DNA of 64,000 nucleotides, from NCBI RefSeq assembly GCF_041821025.1, contig NZ_JBGUAY010000001.1, forward strand, positions 248,001 to 312,000, written 5' to 3'. Under the pieces are notes generated by a model. It was not told the DNA's origin. It saw only the letters and a program-made list of their open reading frames with translations, and ran no database searches. The position numbers and the translations under genes are program-made. This stretch comes from Egicoccus sp. AB-alg6-2 (GTDB lineage Bacteria > Actinomycetota > Nitriliruptoria > Nitriliruptorales > Nitriliruptoraceae). Of this stretch, positions 17,713 through 26,705 are shown in pieces; the stretch's first letter is position 1, and each line of letters begins with the position of its first letter.

Positions 17713-18546
17713 TCATCCGGGCTGGTACCAGGCCCGCTCGGTCAACCACCCGATGGCCCAGGCGAGCAGGTCGTCGTCGCCGACCACGTGCAGGGTGGCC
17801 AGCAACTGCTCGGTCGAGGGGAGCGTCCGGTCGAGCACCTGGGCCAGCCCGGCCGCGTCGAGCCAGTCGGCGTGCGCCGGGTCCACGGTGAACGGCCCCA
17901 GTTCCAGCGTCCCTTCGCGCGCGTGCCGGTGGACGTCGTCCCAGGTCGCCGTGGTCGGGTCGAGCCCGTCGCCGAGCGGCGGACGCCCGGCGACCTCGGC
18001 CAGTTCGGCCGGGTCGACCTCACGGGGGCCGTCCGCCGCGTCGAAGCGCTCGACCGCCTCGCCCGTGACCGCGAGGAGCCATGTGCGCGCGTACAGGTCG
18101 GTGACGGGCGGGACGTCGACCAACGACGGCAGCCCGAACGCCCGTCTGGCGGTGTTGGCGGCGGCGTCGCGGGGTCGCAGCGCCTGGGCATCGAGGTCGT
18201 CGGGGTCGGCGGTCGACCAGGCGGCCACGTCGTCGCCGTCGGCCACGCGGTAGACACCGACCTCCGCACCTCCGCGCAGCACGCACACCAGCTGCTGCAG
18301 GGTGACGACCTCGGCCTCGTCCTCGGCCGCCACGTCCTCGGAGGTGACCACCACCAGGCCGTCGGATCCGTCCGGAGCCTCGAGGATCCCGTTCTCCTGC
18401 ATGGTGACGTCGACCAGGGTCACGGCGCCCGGACCGGTGGCTTGGAGGCCGACGATGGCGCGGGCGTCGGGATCGACCGGCCCGAGCTGGTCGTGCAGTT
18501 GGCGGAGCACGTCCACCGCGGTGGTGGGATCGAGCTGGGACGTCAC
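17713..18546 (-). CDS. hypothetical protein
   Basis: A protein of 277 residues from GTG 18546, with GAGGAG 6 bases upstream deciding the start. It is an acidic, soluble protein with no signal or membrane segment. Residues 1-90 look alpha/beta (LVDVTMQENGILE, then an LVVVTSEDV strand). The rest is rich in Asp/Ala with tryptophans (LLAWAIGWLTERAWYQP at the end). No catalytic motif or family was recognised. It is divergent from the small gene at 18753 and stands alone upstream of the helicase cluster. Confidence 0.7.
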   Translation of the reverse strand: MTSQLDPTTAVDVLRQLHDQLGPVDPDARAIVGLQATGPGAVTLVDVTMQENGILEAPDGSDGLVVVTSEDVAAEDEAEVVTLQQLVCVLRGGAEVGVYRVADGDDVAAWSTADPDDLDAQALRPRDAAANTARRAFGLPSLVDVPPVTDLYARTWLLAVTGEAVERFDAADGPREVDPAELAEVAGRPPLGDGLDPTTATWDDVHRHAREGTLELGPFTVDPAHADWLDAAGLAQVLDRTLPSTEQLLATLHVVGDDDLLAWAIGWLTERAWYQPG

Positions 18547-18752
18547 GACACTCCTCGCGTTCTCCACGCCGACGGCGGCGACCGGGCGGTAGCCGACCCT
18601 ACTGCGGGGACCGACGGCGGTCAGCGCTGGTACGGGCGCTGCCCGGATGGGCACCCGCAGCGGTGGACACGGCCGCCCGGGGGGACTGTCATGGCGGTCC
18701 GCAGGCGGGACACGCCGCCCGGGACACCGCGTCCGAGTGCGAGGAGAACGAC

Positions 18753-19169
18753 GTGAGCGAGGACATGCTCGTCTATCCGACCGAGAAGGTCGTCGGGGTG
18801 CTCGACGACCGCAGTGCGGTCGACGATCTCCGGCAGTCGCTGTCCGAGGCCGGCGCGACGGACGTCGAGGTGCTGACCGGCGACACCGGCGAGGAACAGC
18901 TCGACCCGAAGGGCGAGGAGCATGGCGCGCTGGGCAAGGCGATGCGCACCGTGCAGAAGGCACTGGGCGACGAGGCGGAACGGCTCGAGAACCTCAACGA
19001 CGAACTCGGGCAGGGCAACGCCGTGGTGCAGGCGGGGCTCTCCGCCGAGGACGACGACGCCCGCGAGGACGAGAAGCGCACGATCGCCGGCGTGATGCGC
19101 CGGCACGGGGTGCGCTCCATCGCCTTCTACGGCAAGAACCAGATCGAGGAACTCACGCTGGACGCGTGA
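18753..19169 (+). CDS. small acidic protein, possibly stress related
   Basis: A protein of 138 residues from GTG 18753, set by GAGGAG 6 bases upstream. It begins with a beta-alpha-beta segment (VVGVLDDRSAVDDLRQSLSEAGATDVEVLTG) like those of small general-stress proteins. A Glu/Asp-rich helical middle follows, then a basic C-terminal part (GVMRRHGVRSIAFYG). No transmembrane segment. The resemblance to general-stress folds is by eye only. Confidence 0.6.
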   Translation: MSEDMLVYPTEKVVGVLDDRSAVDDLRQSLSEAGATDVEVLTGDTGEEQLDPKGEEHGALGKAMRTVQKALGDEAERLENLNDELGQGNAVVQAGLSAEDDDAREDEKRTIAGVMRRHGVRSIAFYGKNQIEELTLDA

Positions 19170-19175
19170 GCGCGA

Positions 19176-19424
19176 TCACGGCATCGGGCCGGGGTGGCCG
19201 CCCATCGAGCCGGCACCGGTGACGCGCTCGACCTCGTAGCCCGCATCACTGATCGCCTTGGTGACGGCGTCCTCGCTGGCGCTGCCCGTGACGACCACGG
19301 TCTTGCTCTCGATGTCGACCATGCGCGAGTCCACGCCGGCGACGTCGTCGAGCGCGCCCTCGATCGAGTTGCGGCAGTGGTCGCAGGAGATGTCGGGGAC
19401 GTGGTAGGTGCGGGTGTTGAGCAT
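19176..19424 (-). CDS. HMA-domain copper chaperone (CopZ-like)
   Basis: A protein of 82 residues from ATG 19424, which has AAAGGA 6 bases upstream; a start 7 codons earlier is possible. The heavy-metal-associated fold is complete, with the metal-binding CxxC in VPDISCDHC near residue 10 and the usual VVVTG and DAGYEV elements. A Gly/Pro/Met tail (GSMGGHPGPMP) extends the domain and could add metal ligands. It binds Cu(I) in the cytoplasm for delivery to P-type ATPases; none is encoded nearby. Confidence 0.85.
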   Translation of the reverse strand: MLNTRTYHVPDISCDHCRNSIEGALDDVAGVDSRMVDIESKTVVVTGSASEDAVTKAISDAGYEVERVTGAGSMGGHPGPMP

Positions 19425-19454
19425 GGTGGTCCTTTCGGTCGTCACGAGTCTGCC

Positions 19455-20495
19455 TCAGCCGGTGACCCCGCCGTGCCGCCCATCCCGTACCAGCGAACGT
19501 GCCGCGGGATGGTCCGCCAGCACCGACTCGAGTGCGCCGAGCTCCAGTGCCAGCAGCGTCGTCGGCAGCCGGCGGCCACGGTGGACGTCGGCGAGCCAGG
19601 GAACGACGTCGGTGAACACCGCCGGGTCGTCCACCAGCACCGCGGCGGCGAGGTGGTCGTAGAGCTGCTCGAGGTCCTCGACGGTCTGGTCGATGGCGGC
19701 GTCGGTGCCCGCAGCGGCCACCCCGTCCTCGACGGCCGTGACCGCCTCGCTCAGCAGGCGCGTCCGCGCGCGGCGCAACCCGTCGGCCTCGGCGTCGCGT
19801 AGACGAGCGATCCCGGTCGGCCGGGTGCGGTGCCGGATCCAGCCGAGGACGGTCTGCGTCCCCGCCTCGACCGACGGGGCATGGGCGTCGGCGCCCAGGG
19901 CCCGTGCCCGCGAGACGGAACTGGCGCCACCGCCCAGCAGCACCGGCAGTCCGGCACTGTGGCCGGCCGCCACGGTCCGCGCGGCACCGGTCAGGTTCGA
20001 GGGCATGGTGACGCTGACGGCCAGCGCGTCGACCCCCAGCGCGGGCAGGGTCCTGGCCACGTCGGTGGCGGGCAGGCCGGCGCCGAGGAACACCGTGTCC
20101 AGGCCGACGCAGGCGAAGGCGTGCTCCGCCAGCCGCGCGGGCAGTGCGTGCCATTCGCCGTCGGCGGCGGCGATCGCGACGCGCCCGACGGCAGCGACGT
20201 CGCCGAGGTGGTCGTCGAGGCTCGCGAGGACCGCTTCCGCGACGGCGGTCGCCGCGTGCTCCTGCGTGATGGTCCAACGGCCGCTCTGCCACAGTTCACC
20301 GACGCGTCGTTGCGCGCGACCGACGGCGTCGCGGATCTCGTCGGCCGGGCGACCGGCGCGCAGCTGTGCTCGGGCGTGCGTCGCGGCGCCGTGGCGGTCG
20401 GCCAGTTCGAAGTAGGCGACGAACGCCTCGACCAGCTCCGGGTCGCGGACCTCGGTTCGGAGCGGCCGGCCACCCGTCGGGCCCGGGCGGCTCAC
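19455..20495 (-). CDS. cobalamin-binding (CarH/MerR-partner-like) sensor protein
   Basis: A protein of 346 residues from GTG 20495. The first ~90 residues form a helical B12-binding cap (LWQSGRWTITQEHAATAVAEAVL). The following Rossmann-like domain has DGEWHALP, matching the E-x-H signature seen in CarH-type photoreceptors, then GLDTVFLGAGLPATDV and a glycine-rich LPVLLGGGAS strand. A C-terminal helical region of ~120 residues is unassigned, and there is no MerR DNA-binding domain. It is probably a B12- or light-dependent sensor acting with the overlapping GGDEF-like partner. Photoreception is inference. Confidence 0.75.
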   Translation of the reverse strand: MSRPGPTGGRPLRTEVRDPELVEAFVAYFELADRHGAATHARAQLRAGRPADEIRDAVGRAQRRVGELWQSGRWTITQEHAATAVAEAVLASLDDHLGDVAAVGRVAIAAADGEWHALPARLAEHAFACVGLDTVFLGAGLPATDVARTLPALGVDALAVSVTMPSNLTGAARTVAAGHSAGLPVLLGGGASSVSRARALGADAHAPSVEAGTQTVLGWIRHRTRPTGIARLRDAEADGLRRARTRLLSEAVTAVEDGVAAAGTDAAIDQTVEDLEQLYDHLAAAVLVDDPAVFTDVVPWLADVHRGRRLPTTLLALELGALESVLADHPAARSLVRDGRHGGVTG

Positions 20496-21259
20496 GTGGT
20501 ACCTCGCGCCGCGTCGTCGCGTCCCAGGCCGAGTTCGTCGCGCAGTCGCGCCAGGGCGTCGATCGGCTCGTCGCCGGTCACCGTCACCGCGGCGCGCAGG
20601 GCGATGCCGGTCGCGTCGGGACGGCGGCGCCACCGGTCCTCGAGACGCCGCCGCAGCACGCGCGCATGGTCACCCTCCGGGCGGGGAAGGACGGCCACCA
20701 CGGCGAGGCCGTGCAGGCGCCCCACGCGCTCGTCGACGTCCAGTTCGCTGCGCACGCTCATGGCCAACTGGTGCAGCAGGTGGTGCAGCCTGGCCGTGCC
20801 ATGGAGACGCTCGACGGCCCCCGAGGGGTCGAGTCCGAACCCGACGAGAGCCGTGCCGGGCGCCGACCGCCCGATCAGCCGGGTCGTCGCCGTGGCGTGC
20901 AGTGCGCCGGTCAGGTCGTCGTGCAGCGTCGGGTCGTCACGCTCGGCCAGTCGCCACAGCCGTTGCACCATCCGTTGGCCGTCCTCGACCAGGCCGGGCA
21001 GCACGTGCTCGAGGTGGCTGCGGGCCGGATCGTCGGGAGCGGCGCAGGGCAGCAGTGGTCCCCGCACGCCCAGCCCGATGTCGACGTGCAGCGCCTCGCC
21101 GCCGGCGACGTGGGCCCGGACCAGGTCGCCCCCCAGTCGGGTCACCGCGCGTTCGAGCGCGGCGACGACGTCCTCCGGGCGCCTCGCCCGCAGGATGTCG
21201 CGTTGCGCCTGCACGGTGGTGTCGAGCATCTGCAACTCGACCCCGGGGTGATGTTCCAC
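20492..21259 (-). CDS. degenerate GGDEF-like protein
   Basis: A protein of 255 residues from GTG 21259. The C-terminal ~110 residues follow the GGDEF fold, but the catalytic loop reads GRLHGLAVVAVLP instead of R-x-GGDEF, so no diguanylate cyclase activity is expected. The N-terminal ~130 residues resemble a small GAF-like sensory region. It overlaps the B12-sensor gene by 4 bp (GTGA), so the two are probably made together. The fold assignment is by pattern and moderately secure. Confidence 0.55.
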   Translation of the reverse strand: MEHHPGVELQMLDTTVQAQRDILRARRPEDVVAALERAVTRLGGDLVRAHVAGGEALHVDIGLGVRGPLLPCAAPDDPARSHLEHVLPGLVEDGQRMVQRLWRLAERDDPTLHDDLTGALHATATTRLIGRSAPGTALVGFGLDPSGAVERLHGTARLHHLLHQLAMSVRSELDVDERVGRLHGLAVVAVLPRPEGDHARVLRRRLEDRWRRRPDATGIALRAAVTVTGDEPIDALARLRDELGLGRDDAARGTT

Positions 21260-21347
21260 GGTCGCGACCTCGGGTGCCCCTGCGCCGGCGGTCCCCACCG
21301 GCCCGGCCGCTGAACGTAGCGCTGGTCGAGTCGCGCCGGTGACGGCA

Positions 21348-21353
21348 TAGCCT
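21348..21353 (+). promoter_or_regulatory. -10 box TAGCCT of tadA (leaderless)
   Basis: TAGCCT followed by 8 bases and the tadA ATG puts the transcription start on the start codon. There is no Shine-Dalgarno upstream of tadA, consistent with leaderless translation. Confidence 0.5.
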
Positions 21354-21361
21354 GCCCGACG

Positions 21362-21826
21362 ATGGACGACGTGACCTGGATGCGGGAGGCGATCGCCGAG
21401 GCCGAGCTGGCGTCGGCCCACGACGACGTGCCGATCGGCGCGGTCGTGGTCCGTGGCGACGAGGTGGTGGCGCGGGCGCACAACCGGCGGGAGGTCGACG
21501 CCGATCCCACCGCGCACGCCGAGATCCTGGCGCTGCGGCAGGCCGCCGACGTGGTGGGCTCCTGGCGCCTGGCCGGATGCACGCTCTACGTCACCCTCGA
21601 ACCCTGCACGATGTGCGCAGGTGCGCTGGTGCTCGCCCGGCTGCCGCGGCTGGTGTTCGCCGCGGACGACCCCAAGGCCGGCGCGGTCGGCGCGCTCTAC
21701 GACATTCCGCGCGACCCCCGGCTCAACCACACCGTCACGGTCGTTCGTGGCGTCGAAGCCGAAGCGGGCGCGGCGCTGTTGCGCGAATTCTTCGCCGCCC
21801 GACGACGGCCACGCGCCAGCCGCTGA
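21362..21826 (+). CDS. tadA: tRNA-specific adenosine deaminase TadA
   Basis: A 154-residue zinc deaminase. The active site is plain: HAEILALRQAA (His ligand and catalytic Glu, near residue 53) and EPCTMCAGALVLAR (the two Cys ligands, near residue 80). It converts A34 to inosine in tRNA-Arg(ACG), letting one tRNA read three codons. Full length. It is transcribed away from the B12-sensor operon, probably from a leaderless promoter. Confidence 0.95.
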   Translation: MDDVTWMREAIAEAELASAHDDVPIGAVVVRGDEVVARAHNRREVDADPTAHAEILALRQAADVVGSWRLAGCTLYVTLEPCTMCAGALVLARLPRLVFAADDPKAGAVGALYDIPRDPRLNHTVTVVRGVEAEAGAALLREFFAARRRPRASR

Positions 21827-21888
21827 GTCCATCGCTCGGCGAGCCGCCACCTACGGTTGCCGCGACTGCCGAGACGGGAGAGGCGCAC

Positions 21889-23067
21889 GTGGGCTTCAAC
21901 ACGTTCCAGTACGAGTTGTACTTCGCCGGCATGGGGGGCCAGGTCCCGGAGCTGCCGGTCACCTACGACGCGTTGGAGGCCCGGGCCCGCGACCACCTCG
22001 ACGACCGCGCGTTCGGCTACGTGGCGGGCAGCGCCGGGGCGGAACGCACCGCTGCGGCCAACCGCGAGGCCTTCGGGCGCTGGCGCCTGGTGCCGCGAAT
22101 GCTCGTCGACGTCGCCGAGCGCGACCTCGAGGTGGAACTCCTCGGCCGCACGCTCCCGGCGCCGCTGCTGGCCGGACCGGTCGGGGTGCTCTCGATCGTC
22201 CATCCCGAGGCGGAGAAGGCCGTGGCCCGGGCGATGGCCGGGCTGGGGCTGCCCTCGGTGCTCTCGACCGTGTCGTCCTTCCCGCTCGAGGAGGTCGCCG
22301 ACGCGGCCGGCGAGGGGCCCCGCTGGTTCCAGCTCTACTGGCCCGCCGAGGACCCGGTCACCGACAGCCTGCTCCAGCGCGCGGCCGACGCGGGGTACGA
22401 GGCGGTGATGATCACGCTCGACACCCGCCTGCTCGCGTGGCGTCCCCGCGACCTCGCCACCGCCTACCTACCTTTCCTGCACGCCGAAGGGCTGTCCAAC
22501 TACCTCACCGACCCGGTCTTCGCCGCCGGGGTGGCGGAACCGAACGAACACCTGTCGGCGACGCAGGCCGCAGTGATGCGTTGGATCCAGGTCTTCTCCG
22601 ATCCCGCCCAGACGTGGAGCCACCTGCGTGAGCTGTGCGCCCGTTCGCCGCTCCCGGTGCTGGTGAAGGGCATTCAGCACCCCGACGACGCCCGCCTCGC
22701 CATCGACGCCGGCGTCGCCGGACTGGTGGTGTCCAACCACGGCGGACGGCAGGTCGACAACGCGATCGGGTCCCTCGACGCGTTGCCGGGGGTGGTCGCG
22801 GCCGTCGCCGACGAGGTACCCGTGTTGTTCGACAGCGGCGTGCGCACCGGCGCCGATGCGGCGGTCGCGATCGCGTTGGGTGCGAAGGCGGTGCTGATCG
22901 GACGCCCGTGGGTGTGGGGACTCGCACTGGCCGGCGAGGACGGGGTCCGACACGTGTTCCGTTGCCTGCTCGCCGACCTCGACCTCACGCTGGCGCTGGC
23001 AGGGATCGCCTCGGTGCGCGACCTCGACCGCGGCGTGCTGGTCCGTGCCGGATCCGAACCGAGCTGA
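21889..23067 (+). CDS. FMN-dependent alpha-hydroxy-acid oxidase (lactate 2-monooxygenase-like)
   Basis: A protein of 392 residues from GTG 21889 (GGGAGAGG upstream). It is a TIM-barrel FMN enzyme with the catalytic LVVSNHGGRQVDNA motif near residue 280, FDSGVRTGADAAVAIALGAKAVLIGRPWVWGL for phosphate binding, and LYWPAEDPVTDSLLQRA. Length and the N-terminal FNTFQYELYFAGM segment fit the lactate 2-monooxygenase or oxidase branch rather than the membrane-bound LldD dehydrogenase. The substrate is likely L-lactate or a similar 2-hydroxy acid. It follows tadA by 62 bp. Confidence 0.85.
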   Translation: MGFNTFQYELYFAGMGGQVPELPVTYDALEARARDHLDDRAFGYVAGSAGAERTAAANREAFGRWRLVPRMLVDVAERDLEVELLGRTLPAPLLAGPVGVLSIVHPEAEKAVARAMAGLGLPSVLSTVSSFPLEEVADAAGEGPRWFQLYWPAEDPVTDSLLQRAADAGYEAVMITLDTRLLAWRPRDLATAYLPFLHAEGLSNYLTDPVFAAGVAEPNEHLSATQAAVMRWIQVFSDPAQTWSHLRELCARSPLPVLVKGIQHPDDARLAIDAGVAGLVVSNHGGRQVDNAIGSLDALPGVVAAVADEVPVLFDSGVRTGADAAVAIALGAKAVLIGRPWVWGLALAGEDGVRHVFRCLLADLDLTLALAGIASVRDLDRGVLVRAGSEPS

Positions 23068-23161
23068 CCAGACCCGTCCGGGTGCGTGCCCCCCGGCGAC
23101 GCGGACGCGCGTGCGTGCCGGTTGCCGGTTCGGGCGCCGACGGCGTACCCTCCGCGCCGCT

Positions 23162-23250
23162 GGAGGGATCGCATAGTCCGGCCTAGTGCGCTCGCCTCGA
23201 AAGCGAGTAGGCCCGCAAGGGTCTCGAGGGTTCGAATCCCTCTCCCTCCG
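23162..23250 (+). tRNA. tRNA-Ser (CGA)
   Basis: An 89-base class II tRNA. The 7-bp acceptor GGAGGGA/TCCCTCC with discriminator G, the anticodon stem CTCGC/GCGAG around loop CTCGAAA (anticodon CGA), a long variable arm, and TTCGAAT in the T loop are all present. CCA is not encoded. It reads UCG codons. Confidence 0.95.
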
Positions 23251-23257
23251 CTGCTAA

Positions 23258-23280
23258 CGCCCCGGCCATGTGCCGGGGCG
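23258..23280 (+). terminator. GC hairpin after tRNA-Ser(CGA)
   Basis: A 9-bp perfect stem CGCCCCGGC / GCCGGGGCG with loop CATGT begins 8 bases after the tRNA. A hairpin with the same stem follows the second tRNA-Ser. Confidence 0.75.
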
Positions 23281-23417
23281 TCGCCATTTCCGGCGTCACG
23301 ACCGGCCGGTCATCTCGGACCGATGGCGACGAATGCCGGGTGTCCGACCGACCCCAGCGGCCGCGTCGGCGTACGTCACCTTGGGAGACCGCCCCAACAA
23401 TGACCCGAGGTGCCGAC

Positions 23418-24395
23418 GTGGGAACGAAACTCAAGGACGCGGTCGTCGTCGTGACCGGCGCATCCAGCGGCATCGGCCGCGCGACGGTGAAGGCCCTGCT
23501 TCACGCCGGCAGCACGGTGGTCGCCGTCGCCCGCCGCGAGGACGCGCTGCAGGACCTGGCGGACGAGTTCGACGGGGACACCCGTCGCCGCCTCGACATC
23601 GAGGTGGCCGACGTCAACGACGCGACCGCGCTCGAACGCGTCGCCGCGGAGGCCATCGGCCGCTACGGCCGCCTCGACGCCTGGGTCAACAACGCGGCGG
23701 TCAACCAGTACGGCCGATTCGAGGAGGTGCCGCTCGACGAATGGCGCCGCGTGGTGGAGACCAACCTGTTCGGCTACGTCAACGGTGTCCGCGCCGCGCT
23801 GCCGTGGTTCCGTGAGCAGGGACACGGCGTCGTCGTCAACGTCGGTTCGGTGCTCTCGAAGGTCCCCGCGCCGCTACAGAGCGCGTACGTGGCCAGCAAG
23901 TACGCCATCCGCGGCCTGACCGAGTCGTTGCGCCAGGAGACGAGGGACGTCAAGGGCATCGACTTCGCGTTGATCATGCCGGGCCCGGTCGACACGCCGT
24001 TGTTCCAGCACGCCGCCAACCGCACCGGCAAGCGGATCAAGCCGCCGGAACCGACGGTGGACGCCGCCCGGGTCGCCGCCGCCATCGTCAAGAACATCAA
24101 GCGACCGCGCCGCGAGGTGCCGGTCGGGGCATCGACCCGCCCGGCCCTGTTGTTCATGCGACTGGTCCCCGGCATGACCGAGCGTGCGGCAGCGAAGCCG
24201 ATGGCCGCCGCGCACCTGACCGACGAGGCGGAGACGCCGACGGCCGGCAACGTGTTCGAGCCGGTTCCGCACGGCATCTCGGTCAGCGGGGGCTGGAAGC
24301 CGGCCCGTGCCGGAAACCCGGGCCGCACGCTCGCGCTCGCCGGTGCCGTCGCGGCCGCGACCGCCGTCGGGCTCAAGCGCCGGAACGCCGCATGA
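23418..24395 (+). CDS. short-chain dehydrogenase/reductase
   Basis: A protein of 325 residues from GTG 23418, chosen for GAGGT 6 bases upstream; an ATG at 23400 would add 6 residues. The Rossmann signature VVTGASSGIGRATV is at the N-terminus, NNAAV near residue 90, and the catalytic Ser/Tyr/Lys set is in VGSVLSKVPAPLQSAYVASK near 138. The C-terminal ~70 residues extend beyond the core and end in a hydrophobic segment (LALAGAVAAATAVG) that could be a membrane tail. It heads a four-gene operon. The substrate is not predictable. Confidence 0.88.
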   Translation: MGTKLKDAVVVVTGASSGIGRATVKALLHAGSTVVAVARREDALQDLADEFDGDTRRRLDIEVADVNDATALERVAAEAIGRYGRLDAWVNNAAVNQYGRFEEVPLDEWRRVVETNLFGYVNGVRAALPWFREQGHGVVVNVGSVLSKVPAPLQSAYVASKYAIRGLTESLRQETRDVKGIDFALIMPGPVDTPLFQHAANRTGKRIKPPEPTVDAARVAAAIVKNIKRPRREVPVGASTRPALLFMRLVPGMTERAAAKPMAAAHLTDEAETPTAGNVFEPVPHGISVSGGWKPARAGNPGRTLALAGAVAAATAVGLKRRNAA

Positions 24396-25213
24396 GCCAG
24401 CGTGCGACGGCGACCCCGACACCGCGCTGGCACGAGGTCCGTGCCGGCCGGTGGAGGGTGGCCAGCCGCGTCTGGCAGCGATTCGACACGACCGGCCGAC
24501 GGCCGGTCGTGCTCGTCCACGGCCTGGTGGTCAGCAGCGCCTACCACGTACCCCTTGCCGAGCACCTGGCCCGGGAGTGGACCGTCCACGCGCCGGACCT
24601 GCCCGGGTTCGGTCGCACCGAAGGGCCCGCCGAGGCGCTGGACACCCGCGACCTCGCTCGGGCCCTCATCGCGTGGATGGATGCCCGGGGGCTCGCGGAC
24701 GCGGCGGTCGTGGCCAACAGCTACGGCTGCCAGGTCGCCGCCGAGGCGCTCATGGCACGGCCCGACCTCGCCGGCCGGTTGGTCCTGTTGGGACCCACGA
24801 TCGACCCGCGGGCCCGTCGCTACGACGAGCAGCTGCGACGTTGGCGACGCGAGATGAAGACCCAGAGCGGCAGCCTGCAGCGCCTGTTGTTCCGCGACTA
24901 CCTGCGTGCCGGCCTCGGTCGCGCGGTCGCCACGTTCCGCCATGCGATGAACGACGCGATCGAGGACAAGCTGCCCCACCTCGAGGTCCCGACGCTGGTC
25001 ATCCGCGGCAGCCGCGACCCGATCGTCGACGACCGTTGGGCCGAGGAGGTCGCGGGGCTGCTGCCCGACGGGGAACGGGTCCGGCTGCCCGGCGCCACCC
25101 ACGCGATCAACCACGAGATGCCCCTGCAGACGGCGCGCGTCGTCGCTGCCTTCCTCCGCCGCCCGGACGCCGATCTGGGTACGGCGCATGGGGCCGGCGC
25201 GCGAGCCGCCTGA
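24392..25213 (+). CDS. alpha/beta hydrolase
   Basis: A 273-residue alpha/beta hydrolase overlapping the SDR stop by 4 bp (ATGA). The oxyanion strand is VVLVHGLVVSSAYHVPLAEHL. The nucleophile elbow reads VVANSYGCQ, with Asn in place of the usual first Gly. The acid is in IRGSRDPIVDDRW and the histidine in PGATHAINHE. The fold is that of MhpC/BioH-type hydrolases. Coupling to the SDR suggests both act on one small lipid or carbonyl metabolite. Confidence 0.85.
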   Translation: MSQRATATPTPRWHEVRAGRWRVASRVWQRFDTTGRRPVVLVHGLVVSSAYHVPLAEHLAREWTVHAPDLPGFGRTEGPAEALDTRDLARALIAWMDARGLADAAVVANSYGCQVAAEALMARPDLAGRLVLLGPTIDPRARRYDEQLRRWRREMKTQSGSLQRLLFRDYLRAGLGRAVATFRHAMNDAIEDKLPHLEVPTLVIRGSRDPIVDDRWAEEVAGLLPDGERVRLPGATHAINHEMPLQTARVVAAFLRRPDADLGTAHGAGARAA

Positions 25214-25286
25214 CCCAACGCCCTGACGCACCGACCGCCCCACCCACCACCGCAGCATCGAGAACCGAAAGGACGGCGATTTTCCG

Positions 25287-26705
25287 ATGGCCTCCCCTCC
25301 ACCCTTCGTAGCGGGCTTCGACTCCGCGACCGCCATGGTGCTCGCGACCGCCGCATACCTGCGCGGCGAGGACTGGCCCGCGCTGGGCAATCCGCGGGCG
25401 CTCGAGCCGCCGGTCGCCCTCGCCAACCTGCTGCCGAGGAAGGCACGGGAGCAGTTGTTCATCGTCAGCGGCGCGCTGGAGACCACCTCGCCCCGCAAGA
25501 TGGGCAGCATCGACCTCGACGACATCGGCGAATGGCTGCTCGACGAGTACCCCGAGCGCCGGTATCCGGCGGTCGCCGTCGGTTCGTCGAGCGGCGCCGC
25601 CGTCAACCTCAACGCCGCGCTCGGCAGCCCGTGGCTGCCGCAGACGGTGTTCCTGCCGGTCCGCCAGCCCGTCCATCCCGACGACCCGACCGAAGCGATG
25701 GAGCGCGGCATCGAACCCGGCCGCGAGCTGATGGAGGCCAACCCGGACTGGCAGTTGCACCACATGCACGATGCCAACCAGGACCGGCTCATGGTCCGGG
25801 TACTGACCTACTTCCGCGTCAAGCGTCGAAACCTCGGCGACGGCTACGAACGCTTCCTGGCGGACCGGCTGCCGCCAGGGGGGACGGTGCTGCTGTACGA
25901 GTGCCGCACGCGGTGGAACACGACCCGCATCGGGGACCGGCACGTGTTCCAGCACGGCGCCGTCGGCGGTGCGACCGAACGCGAGTTCCACGAGGGCAGC
26001 GAGCGGGTCGAGGGCTACCTCGAACGCTACGACTCCCCCAAACGCCGCTGGGACGGACCCGAGCCCGACACCGTCAGCCCCGAAGCCGAGTGGGGCTTCG
26101 AGGAGTCGCTGCGCGACGACGTGTTGCGTTTCGCCAGGGAGCGCCGCTACCGCGTCCGGCGGATCGTGTTCGACGGGCCTGACGACCTCAGTCCCCTGGT
26201 CGCCGACCTGTATCGCTGGTGGTACCGACGGCGGCGCATCCCGGCGAACCGGCTGATGGTCGGATCCTTCGTGATCAACGATCCGCACTGGATCCTCCGT
26301 ACCGGCTCGGTGCCGTACTGGATGCGCTTCAACATGCAGCCGTCACTGGATGCACTCCACGAGTTCCTCGACGGCCGTGACCCCTTCGACGAGATCCATC
26401 TCGCGTTGTTCCAGCACGGCGTGCAAGCCGTCGGTATCCCGTCCCCGGACGACTGGCGCGAGCTCCTGGCACGCGCACGCACGCAGGGTTCGACATTGGG
26501 GGCCGACCTCGACGAGTTCCCCCACGACTTCGCGCACTACGCCCGCTACCACCGGGCGATGAAGCAGGTGCCGGCGCGCTATCCCCTGCCCGGTCCGCTC
26601 TCGATGCGCGAGTTCGACGAGTTCCTGGCCCAGGCCGGCCCCTACGAGCACATCGAGATCGAGGACATCACGCCGGACGGTGAGCGGCAGCCCGTCGCGG
26701 CATGA
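25287..26705 (+). CDS. conserved hypothetical protein, alpha/beta-hydrolase-like core
   Basis: A 472-residue soluble protein, not recognised. A G-x-S-x-G-like elbow AVGSSSGAAVNL lies near residue 97, followed by a strand and LPVRQPVHPDDP, suggesting an alpha/beta-hydrolase-type core at the N-terminus. The second half is rich in Trp, Tyr and Arg (DLYRWWYRRRRIPANRLMVGSF) and ends acidic. AAAGGA lies about 13 bases before the ATG. It sits between two hydrolase genes and its stop overlaps the next ATG. Confidence 0.7.
   Translation: MASPPPFVAGFDSATAMVLATAAYLRGEDWPALGNPRALEPPVALANLLPRKAREQLFIVSGALETTSPRKMGSIDLDDIGEWLLDEYPERRYPAVAVGSSSGAAVNLNAALGSPWLPQTVFLPVRQPVHPDDPTEAMERGIEPGRELMEANPDWQLHHMHDANQDRLMVRVLTYFRVKRRNLGDGYERFLADRLPPGGTVLLYECRTRWNTTRIGDRHVFQHGAVGGATEREFHEGSERVEGYLERYDSPKRRWDGPEPDTVSPEAEWGFEESLRDDVLRFARERRYRVRRIVFDGPDDLSPLVADLYRWWYRRRRIPANRLMVGSFVINDPHWILRTGSVPYWMRFNMQPSLDALHEFLDGRDPFDEIHLALFQHGVQAVGIPSPDDWRELLARARTQGSTLGADLDEFPHDFAHYARYHRAMKQVPARYPLPGPLSMREFDEFLAQAGPYEHIEIEDITPDGERQPVAA

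Noticed and set aside
16063-18756. 897-codon open frame on the plus strand
   Set aside because: Antisense shadow of the helicase and the 17713-18546 gene; no domain and no ribosome site.
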